DNA of 11,293 nucleotides from Acidobacteriota bacterium (lineage in GTDB: Bacteria > Acidobacteriota > Terriglobia > UBA7540): the NCBI GenBank assembly GCA_021827255.1, contig JAKAWO010000073.1, forward strand, positions 1 to 11,293. The letters run 5' to 3'. Both the position numbers and the translations under genes were made by a program. Shown one piece after another: positions 6,056 to 11,293 of the stretch (position 1 is its first letter; each line of letters starts with the position of its first letter). The notes under the pieces were generated by a model. The model saw only the letters and a list, made by a program, of their open reading frames with translations, made no database searches and was not told the origin of the DNA.

Positions 6056-7039
6056 ATGGCGCGGCGGAAAGACTATTTTGTCGGCATCGATTTGGGGGGA
6101 ACCAGCTTGCGCGCGATGGTGGTGGATCCGGGGTATAGGATTCTCGGATCGGAAAAAGTTCCCACCCCAACGCGCGAAAAAGCGCGCGGAACGATTGTCA
6201 AGATTGGCGACGTGGTCGAAGAGGCGCTGCGAAGCGCCGGGGTTCGCCGCGCGGACGTGGCGGTGGTGAGCGTGGGCGCGCCGGGCGCGATTGACGTCCG
6301 GCGGGCCATCGTGAAGCAGGCGCCCAACCTTGGCTGGGCCAACGTGCGGCTGGGCGCGGAATTGCGCCGCCGCCTGCTCGTGCCGGTGCTGGTGGATAAC
6401 GATGTAAACGTGGGCATGATGGGTGAACATGCGCTCGGCGCGGGCCGGGGCGCGAAAAATCTTGTCGGAATCTTTGTCGGCACCGGGATTGGCGGCGCCA
6501 TTCTGATCAGCGGCAGACTCTTTGAGGGCGCAAGTGGTGGCGCGGGCGAAATCGGGCACACGGTCCTTATGGTCAACGGGCCTCTGTGCCGGTGCGGACA
6601 TCGAGGCTGCGCGGAAGCGCTGGCCAGCCGCACCGCGATGGAGCGGGATGTGCGCGCCGCCATCCAATCGGGCCGCAAAAGCGTGGTGTTGAAGATTATG
6701 AAGAAGAAGCATCACACCCGGATGACCAGCAGCGTGATCCAGGCAGCCCTCAAGAAAAAGGACAAGGTCATGCAAGAGGTGCTGAGACGCGCCCAGTTTT
6801 ACTTGGGGATCCTGGCCGCCAACGCCGTCAACCTGCTCGACCCCGAACGGGTGATCATTGGCGGCGGCATTGCAGGGCGACTGAAGGAGGAGTTTGTCGG
6901 GCCGATCCGCGAGACGGCGTATCAATACTTACTCCACGCTGGACCCGATTCTGGCGTCAAGATTCTGCCTGGAAAACTCGGCGACGATGCCGGCCCGCTG
7001 GGCGCCATCGTTCTGGCCCGCCAACGCCTCGGGCTCTAG
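6056..7039 (+). CDS. ROK-family sugar kinase, probable glucokinase
   Basis: A 327-residue cytoplasmic kinase of the ROK family, full length. It should phosphorylate a hexose (glucose most likely, otherwise an N-acetylhexosamine) with ATP. Seen: phosphate-binding DLGGT (12-16); VDNDVNVG (113-120) with catalytic Asp116; VGTGIGGAI (141-149); GEIGHT (164-169), whose Glu165 and His168 contact sugar and zinc; and the zinc motif CRCGHRGCAE (178-187) with Cys178, Cys180 and Cys185. A Lys-rich stretch (215-237) is probably surface helix. GGAGG at 6045-6049 lies 6 nt before the ATG. It stands alone between the membrane-protein gene and a convergent DUF58 gene. GEIGHT rather than a GEWGH-type pattern and the intact zinc site argue against a DNA-binding ROK repressor, as does the lack of an N-terminal helix-turn-helix. 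Confidence 0.9.
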   Translation: MARRKDYFVGIDLGGTSLRAMVVDPGYRILGSEKVPTPTREKARGTIVKIGDVVEEALRSAGVRRADVAVVSVGAPGAIDVRRAIVKQAPNLGWANVRLGAELRRRLLVPVLVDNDVNVGMMGEHALGAGRGAKNLVGIFVGTGIGGAILISGRLFEGASGGAGEIGHTVLMVNGPLCRCGHRGCAEALASRTAMERDVRAAIQSGRKSVVLKIMKKKHHTRMTSSVIQAALKKKDKVMQEVLRRAQFYLGILAANAVNLLDPERVIIGGGIAGRLKEEFVGPIRETAYQYLLHAGPDSGVKILPGKLGDDAGPLGAIVLARQRLGL

Positions 7040-7190
7040 CCTTCGGATTTGCCGCCGGTTCCCATTCACTCAGCAAAGGGCAGAGCGCACGCGGGTAAGG
7101 CATGAGTCGGGGCGCGTTGAAATGGCGGAGACCGCCCATCGCAGTGTTCGGGGAAGGTTCGCGAGACGCCCGAAAAGTAAGCCTCATCGC

Positions 7191-8609
7191 TTAGCTGCCG
7201 ACCTCTAAAGGGGAGGCGCTCAGCTCACCCATGAAAACAAAGTGGGTCGAACTCCATTCACCGGTGGGAATCGAGCCGCGCGAGCGCCCGGTGAAAAGAA
7301 TCCAAAAACCTTCGGAATCCTGAGCCATTTGGGCCCAAAAGGGCTTGACGGGCGAGCTGGCGGAGACTTCAGGTTCAATGACGGCCAGCCTCTCGAGTGC
7401 TGGATAGACGATCTCCGCGGCGGGGGACATGGCCGTTGCGAAGTCCTCGGTTAGAAACTTCATCTGGGCGTCGCCCTCATAAAAGTGCCAAGTGAGGCAC
7501 GCGCACAGGCTGACCGCTTTTTCAAACTGCGCGAGGGTTGCCGGACTGGCGTCGGAGATGTGGCGGTCAAAGACCACGGTAAAGCGGCGCTCGTCTTCAC
7601 GTGTGAACTCGCGCACTTTGAGCGCCTGGGCCTTAGCGGAAGCTTTCCAGTCCACATGGCGCGCCGCGTCGCTTTCCTGATAATCGCGGATCGCGTAGAG
7701 GTCGTGGCCATGGCCTTTCGAATGGCTCTCGATCTGGCTGCCCACGGAGGGAAGGATCTGCGCAAACTCCTCCTGCGGCTGAACGCTGGGCAGGACGAGG
7801 ACCTCCTGCCGGGTTGCTACTTCATGCGCCTTGCGGAGGAGACCGAACGGGAACTTGGTGCTCACGCGGAAGCCGTCCTGGGTATAGCGTCCACGACGAG
7901 GGAAAACGATCTCCACGCGCTGGCTCACCGACGCGCGATGGGGAAGGTAAGGGACATAAACCGGCTGATCGAGAATCTGGCGCGGCGGCGGCTGGGCTGA
8001 CGCATTTTTTCGACGAGCCCTTTTCGGCGGGCGGGCGGCGACCGTGATGGAAAAAGAGGGAAAGACATACTTGAGATTCACTAGCGTCAGCCGCGCGACC
8101 ATCGGCCGCCCGGCGAAAAGATGGTCGGGCAAAGCCATTTTCAGCTCCAGGGACTCAAGAACAAGCCGTGACAAAACGCCGGAGACCAGAATACCCGCGA
8201 GCAGACTCGCGAGCACGATAAAGAGGAGATTGTTGCCGGTGTTGAGGGCGGCGACGCCGATGACGAGGATGATGACGATATAAACGGCGCCTTCGCGGGT
8301 GAATTCGTATTCGATCCGGATCATCCACCGTTCGAGGGCCGTGCGGCGAACTAGCCGGGGGACAATTTTGAGGGCGACGAAGCCGGCCAGCAGGAGGGAA
8401 AAAAAGGCAATGGCCGCGCCCAGCATATAATTTCCCGCTTCGCGGAGCGCCGTCGCGTAGAGCGCCATCAACAGCGAGAGGCCCAGCCCAAAAAGCGCCA
8501 AGAAGAACCGACGCCACCCGCCGCGGTCAACGTGCGCCCGCCATTCACGCGCGTCATGGGCGAGGTCGTGCGCCGTGTTTTCGATTTCAGAGTTGGCCAA
8601 ATCAGGCAT
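7191..8609 (-). CDS. DUF58 domain-containing membrane protein
   Basis: A 472-residue protein with a short soluble N-terminus, membrane helices at about 34-55, 62-82 and 108-145 (the last two helices joined by NTGNNLLF, typical of the family) and a large soluble C-terminal part. The DUF58 signature is clear at 300-340: HGHDLYAIRDYQESD, then VDWKASAKAQALKVREFTRE. DUF58 proteins usually sit beside MoxR AAA ATPases and von Willebrand proteins and are linked to envelope assembly or export; their biochemical role is not established. Here neither neighbour is present, so the gene is apart from the usual cluster. The ATG at 8609 has no evident Shine-Dalgarno sequence; a slightly later start cannot be excluded. 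It converges on the ROK kinase with a 151-bp gap. Confidence 0.88.
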   Translation of the reverse strand: MPDLANSEIENTAHDLAHDAREWRAHVDRGGWRRFFLALFGLGLSLLMALYATALREAGNYMLGAAIAFFSLLLAGFVALKIVPRLVRRTALERWMIRIEYEFTREGAVYIVIILVIGVAALNTGNNLLFIVLASLLAGILVSGVLSRLVLESLELKMALPDHLFAGRPMVARLTLVNLKYVFPSFSITVAARPPKRARRKNASAQPPPRQILDQPVYVPYLPHRASVSQRVEIVFPRRGRYTQDGFRVSTKFPFGLLRKAHEVATRQEVLVLPSVQPQEEFAQILPSVGSQIESHSKGHGHDLYAIRDYQESDAARHVDWKASAKAQALKVREFTREDERRFTVVFDRHISDASPATLAQFEKAVSLCACLTWHFYEGDAQMKFLTEDFATAMSPAAEIVYPALERLAVIEPEVSASSPVKPFWAQMAQDSEGFWILFTGRSRGSIPTGEWSSTHFVFMGELSASPLEVGS

Positions 8610-8788
8610 GCAAACATTTTACTTACGGGGTCGCGCCGAACGAAAGGTTTTTCCGTCACCGGCATCAAAATGTCCAAAAATGATTCCGTGGGGGCAGGGT
8701 AATCCGTAGGCCAGCGGCCAGTTCCCGCCCCCGACAGCGCGTGAAAGGCGGGCTGGCGATGGCGAGTTCGATTGGGTTTGTCGTTCAC

Positions 8789-8813
8789 CGTGCCCAGCTT
8801 ACCGCTGGGCGCG
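8789..8813 (+). other. Perfect-stem hairpin in the divergent intergenic region
   Basis: GCCCAGC (8792-8798), a TTACC loop and GCTGGGC (8804-8810) form a 7-bp perfect stem. It extends to 10 bp with one G-U pair. It lies about 30 bp before the 140-residue ORF and 180 bp before the DUF58 gene. No T-tract follows on either strand, so it is more likely a 5'-UTR structure or protein site than a terminator. Confidence 0.4.
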
Positions 8814-8842
8814 ATTGAAGCGAGCCGAGGACGTGTGTTAGC

Positions 8843-9265
8843 ATGAAGGCCTCGGAAACGCGGACCGACTGGAAGAGAGTGGCCATGGAAGCGACGCCGA
8901 AAGCGGCGGCAGAGTTTTTGATACCCCCCGCGAGCACCGTTGAGACGGGTGGGCTGGGCACGCCGTTCGAACTTGGGCGGCTGGCCGGCTTGGAACTCCT
9001 GATCGTCCTCCGCGTGGAACACGTTATCGAGCAGGAGTCGCTGGCTGTCTCAATTTGGGGATCGGAGGATGGCCGCGGGTGGGGGGAAAAGCCGCTTTTT
9101 AGGTTTCCGGAGGTCTTCTATCAGGGCATAAAGCCGGCGGCGCTTAACCTGATTGAACAACCGGGGCTCAAGTTTCTCCAGGCGCGGTGGGAAGTCAACC
9201 GATGGGGACGCGCCTCGCCCCGGCCCTTCTTCAAGTTTAGTGTAACCGTGGAGGAACTTTCCTGA
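8843..9265 (+). CDS. Conserved hypothetical protein (140 aa)
   Basis: A small soluble protein without a signal peptide or membrane helix. The body from residue ~48 onward is well structured: LELLIVLRVEHVIEQESLAV, then SIWGSEDGRGWGEKPLFRFP, and LKFLQARWEVNRWGR near the end. The alternating hydrophobic strands and the S-x-DG-x-W pattern suggest a compact beta-sandwich, possibly discoidin-like; this is an impression only. I recall similar short proteins in Acidobacteria without assigned function. ATG 8843 has GAGG 12 nt upstream. The in-frame ATG at 8885 has GAGAG closer to it and is an equally plausible start (126 residues). The next gene begins 28 nt after the stop, so the two are probably co-transcribed. 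Confidence 0.65.
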   Translation: MKASETRTDWKRVAMEATPKAAAEFLIPPASTVETGGLGTPFELGRLAGLELLIVLRVEHVIEQESLAVSIWGSEDGRGWGEKPLFRFPEVFYQGIKPAALNLIEQPGLKFLQARWEVNRWGRASPRPFFKFSVTVEELS

Positions 9266-9293
9266 CGGAAAGGGGACGAATATCGGAGATTTT

Positions 9294-10058
9294 ATGCGGC
9301 AGATGGCCATAGCACTTGTGACCGGATTGGCGATGGCGGCCGCGGCGACGGCACAATCGAGCCGGGCTGCTCCACCCGCCGCAGGCCAAAGAGGTGGAAC
9401 CAAGAGCGCACCCGTGATTCAGACTGAGAAGATCCAGGTTCCCGAATCGCTCCAGGCGCCGCCCGCTTCGATGGCCAACCAGCCGGGCTATATGCCACCC
9501 GGGCAGGCGAAACAGTTGCTGGTGAAAATCTGGCAAGCAGAGTCCCGCGTCCGAGATCTCATGAGCCAGGCGCACCCTGAACTGCTACGGCTACCGACCC
9601 AGCAGGCGGTCGCCCTGGGCCGCGCGATGGAGACGTTGGGCGAGGACCTTGAGACGCTCGAGACGGCGCGCGCTCAATTTGCCGGGCGGGTGGATAGCGA
9701 ATATCTGGCCTTCCAAGCTTACGCTGCCTTGGCAAACCTGCTGCCGACGCTCGGCCGGACAGGAGATATGGTTTATCGTTACCAGAGCCCGCAACTGGGC
9801 GGCATGTTCAGGCAATCATGGAACGATTTGTTCGTGCTCGAAGAAGCGCTCCAGCCCTACGTCGCATTTCTCACCCGCAACCACGATCAGATTTACGCGC
9901 TCACGCAAGGAAACCTTTACAACTGCCAGCATCAGTTGAGCACGGCGATGCGGACGCACGCCCAACCTGCCAAGCCCATCCGCAACATCGTTCCGGAGTT
10001 CAAGGGGAGGCGCGTCCGCCGTGCCCCTGCCCACCCCAAGGCCGCGCCGAAGCCGTAA
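9294..10058 (+). CDS. Secreted hypothetical protein (254 aa)
   Basis: An N-terminal signal peptide (MRQMAIALVTGLAMAAAATA, cleavage likely after residue 20) is followed by a Pro/Ala/Gly-rich linker (21-75). A helical domain (about 76-215) follows, containing AKQLLVKIWQAESRVRDLM and ETLGEDLETLETARAQFAG, and the protein ends in a basic Pro/Ala/Arg-rich tail (228-254). The tail suggests contact with nucleic acid, peptidoglycan or acidic polymer; that is a guess. GGAG at 9285-9288 is 5 nt before the ATG, a good start. It follows the 140-residue gene by 28 nt on the same strand. A single Cys lies in the mature part. Export to the periplasm is likely; the function is unknown. Confidence 0.7.
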   Translation: MRQMAIALVTGLAMAAAATAQSSRAAPPAAGQRGGTKSAPVIQTEKIQVPESLQAPPASMANQPGYMPPGQAKQLLVKIWQAESRVRDLMSQAHPELLRLPTQQAVALGRAMETLGEDLETLETARAQFAGRVDSEYLAFQAYAALANLLPTLGRTGDMVYRYQSPQLGGMFRQSWNDLFVLEEALQPYVAFLTRNHDQIYALTQGNLYNCQHQLSTAMRTHAQPAKPIRNIVPEFKGRRVRRAPAHPKAAPKP

Positions 10059-10109
10059 AACATCCCGTGAGTGCTATGAATCCGCCGTGTTGGACGCGGC
10101 AAGCCGAGG

Positions 10110-10264
10110 CGGGCGGCTCTGCGCGAGTCTGTCAGGTGCCGTTGGAACCGTTTCACCGTGTGTTGGATGACGTCGCGCTCCCAGGTAAGGGAAGCGAAGG
10201 CGTGGTCGGCGCCGGGGATAGCGGTCTTCTTGATCCTGGCCGCCTCTCGAAGGAAAGCCGCCAC
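10110..10264 (-). pseudogene. Possible C-terminal remnant of an alpha/beta hydrolase
   Basis: On the minus strand the sequence encodes VAAFLREAARIKKTAIPGAD followed by HAFASLTWERDVIQHTVKRF. This resembles the end of alpha/beta hydrolases, where a GADHxF motif carries the catalytic His and an amphipathic helix closes the fold. Upstream the frame hits a stop without the nucleophile elbow or any other hydrolase part. Downstream it reads on, antisense, into the secreted-protein gene. It is best read as a decayed fragment; chance similarity is possible. Confidence 0.35.
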
Positions 10265-10447
10265 GCAGAAGCCCGCCGTGCCTGCTCGGTGCCTTGCGAT
10301 TGACTTCAGAAGAAGCCGCCATTAGAATCGAGCGCGCTAGAGTGAAAGAAGCCCAGGCGCCGCGGTTCTCTCCGCTGTAACCCAGCAGTGGTAACGAAGA
10401 TACAGGCGGCCCCGTCAACCGGAATCGGCCCCCGGAAGGGCAAGGGT

Positions 10448-10481
10448 TGGTGGCGCGCCTGGCCGATAGGAAGCGCCACCA
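10448..10481 (+). other. 9-bp perfect inverted repeat just upstream of the cas9-like gene
   Basis: TGGTGGCGC (10448-10456) and GCGCCACCA (10473-10481) are exact inverted repeats around a 16-nt loop, ending 24 nt before the ATG at 10506. No T-run follows. It may be a leader structure that hides the poor ribosome-binding site, a repressor site, or part of a small RNA such as a tracrRNA. Confidence 0.5.
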
Positions 10482-10505
10482 CTTCTCTCATCAGGCCCGC
10501 CACGC

Positions 10506-11293
10506 ATGACGGTGAATCCTAAGCTGCAGGAACGAATCAACGGATTCCTGCCCCTGGTTCGGGTGGGCGTGGACTTCGGCGAAGGCGCGGGTGGGATTGC
10601 AGTCGTGGAGGGCAGGACGATTCTCCACGCCGAGACTTACGTTGATTTTCACGAGACGACGTTGGAGCAGCGTCGCCAACTGCGGCGCGGCCGCCGGACG
10701 CGCCACGCCAAGAAGATGCGCTTGGCGCGCCTCCGCTCCTGGATTCTTCGGCAAAGGCTTCCCGATGGCAGTCGCCTGCCCGATCCTTATCGAGTTATGA
10801 GCGACCCACGTTTTCATGTTCAGCCAGAAGTCTTTAGATCGCCGGGCCGCCATCCGGCAGGCGCTCCGTCTTGGGTCGCTCTTGCCAGAGAAGGCAAGGC
10901 CGATGTTGACGGTTTTGTGAAAGCCCTGACCCTGATCTTCCAAAAACGCGGTTACAAGTGGGACGCCATCGAACTCGCGGAAATGACCGACTCCAAGCTA
11001 AAAGATTTTCTCTCGACCGCGCGCGTCCCCACCGATCAGCTCCGCAACGAAATACGCGGCCAAATCAAGCGGCGTGAGGATGACCCCGAGAACCCAGTTC
11101 GAGGAAAGAACAAAGTCTCGCCAGAGGAACTCCATCGGCTACTCGACGAAGCGCGCCAGCGGCCCCGCCAGCCGCGCCAAGCCGAGCATCGCGATGTGAA
11201 GGCGGCGGATTTGGGTGAAGTCATTGACGGATTCGGGAAATCCGCCCATCTGCCCGAGGCGCTGACCGAGCGGCCGCGTCGCGATGAAAAAAC
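10506..11293 (+). CDS. cas9: Cas9-like RNA-guided nuclease, N-terminal 262 residues (3' end outside window)
   Basis: The frame is open from ATG 10506 to the window end; an in-frame TAG at 10467 rules out an earlier ATG. Seen: RuvC-I strand VRVGVDFGEGAGGIAVVEG (18-36) with Asp23 as the predicted catalytic residue; then TLEQRRQLRRGRRTRHAKKM (52-71) continuing RLARLRSWILRQ (72-83), matching the arginine-rich bridge helix directly after RuvC-I in Cas9; LPDPYRVM (91-98); and GFVKALTLIFQKRGYKWDAI (136-155), matching the KRGY/RRGF segment early in the Cas9 recognition lobe. Cas9 uses crRNA and tracrRNA to cut matching DNA; RuvC cuts the non-target strand and HNH, expected beyond the edge, the target strand. 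There is no PLMP domain as in IscB. The usual GWA after RuvC-I is GIA here, and spacing is unlike well-known II-A/II-B proteins, so a divergent II-C/II-D-like lineage is likely. No clear Shine-Dalgarno site was seen. Confidence 0.75.
   Translation, partial: MTVNPKLQERINGFLPLVRVGVDFGEGAGGIAVVEGRTILHAETYVDFHETTLEQRRQLRRGRRTRHAKKMRLARLRSWILRQRLPDGSRLPDPYRVMSDPRFHVQPEVFRSPGRHPAGAPSWVALAREGKADVDGFVKALTLIFQKRGYKWDAIELAEMTDSKLKDFLSTARVPTDQLRNEIRGQIKRREDDPENPVRGKNKVSPEELHRLLDEARQRPRQPRQAEHRDVKAADLGEVIDGFGKSAHLPEALTERPRRDEK

Larger units (their letters stand above)
10059..10505. other. 447-bp stretch without an intact gene upstream of the cas9-like gene
   Basis: It contains a probable alpha/beta-hydrolase remnant (minus strand, about 10110-10264) and a strong hairpin close to the cas9-like start. 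No direct repeats of CRISPR size are present. A tracrRNA often lies near cas9 in type II loci and could be here, but without the array repeat no anti-repeat can be recognised. Confidence 0.5.

Noticed and set aside
6023..6925. A 300-codon minus-strand frame opposite the ROK kinase
   Set aside because: The ROK frame has every family motif; the opposite frame is rich in His, Arg and Ala as expected of an antisense shadow in GC-rich DNA.
7124..7136. GGCGG-AGA-CCGCC hairpin between the convergent ROK and DUF58 genes as a bidirectional terminator
   Set aside because: Only a 5-bp stem and no T-tract on either strand.
7485..8000. A 171-codon plus-strand frame within the DUF58 gene
   Set aside because: It overlaps the DUF58 signature in antisense and has no recognisable features.
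10059..10505. CRISPR array upstream of the nuclease
   Set aside because: No direct repeats of 25-40 bp with regular spacing are present here or anywhere else in the window.
10491..10943. A 150-codon minus-strand frame opposite the start of the Cas9-like gene
   Set aside because: The plus-strand frame has clear RuvC-I and bridge-helix motifs and stays open to the window end; the minus frame shows nothing.
10506..11293. Interpretation as IscB, IsrB or TnpB rather than Cas9
   Set aside because: No N-terminal PLMP domain, and a long segment follows the bridge helix with a Cas9-like KRGY block; TnpB has a different order of domains. Not fully excluded until the rest of the gene is seen.
1..11293. 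tRNA or rRNA genes
   Set aside because: No cloverleaf-type sequence with the conserved T-loop and no rRNA motifs were noticed on either strand.

Overview
The window looks like a chromosomal segment of a GC-rich soil- or sediment-type bacterium, most plausibly an Acidobacteriota member. This is an inference from a PadR regulator translationally coupled to a TPR-like membrane protein, a DUF58 protein, and conserved but unnamed proteins of a style common in that phylum. No rRNA or other marker gene confirms it. Base composition visibly changes: the first ~2.4 kb is less GC-rich than the rest, and degenerate insertion sequences sit at the join.

Left part (1-2404): a sugar-catabolic module. It starts with the C-terminal 355 residues of an L-fucose/L-arabinose isomerase-family protein cut by the window edge. 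A doubtful small membrane ORF follows, then a class I (DhnA/LacD/LsrF-type) aldolase with a GTG start and a near-perfect Shine-Dalgarno sequence. Isomerase plus Schiff-base aldolase suggests breakdown of a phosphorylated ketose; the kinase is not in view.

Mobile-element scar (about 2524-3590): an IS256/Mutator-type element with good terminal inverted repeats but two internal deletions in its transposase. It abuts a remnant of an IS630-type transposase that breaks off exactly at the element's end.

Middle (3866-8609): a compact promoter with its -10 almost touching the start codon, driving a PadR repressor that overlaps (GTGA) a 560-residue membrane protein; a ROK-family sugar kinase (probably glucokinase) with its own RBS; and a convergent DUF58 membrane protein.

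Right part (8843-10058): two collinear genes, a conserved 140-residue protein and a secreted 254-residue protein. A ~450-bp stretch without an intact gene follows, holding a possible alpha/beta-hydrolase remnant on the minus strand and a strong hairpin.

Right edge (10506-11293): the most interesting object, an open reading frame that runs off the window and encodes the first 262 residues of a Cas9-like protein. It shows a RuvC-I motif (VGVDFG), an arginine-rich bridge helix and a Cas9-like KRGY segment. No array, cas1, cas2 or recognisable tracrRNA is visible; these would lie to the right or in the leader.
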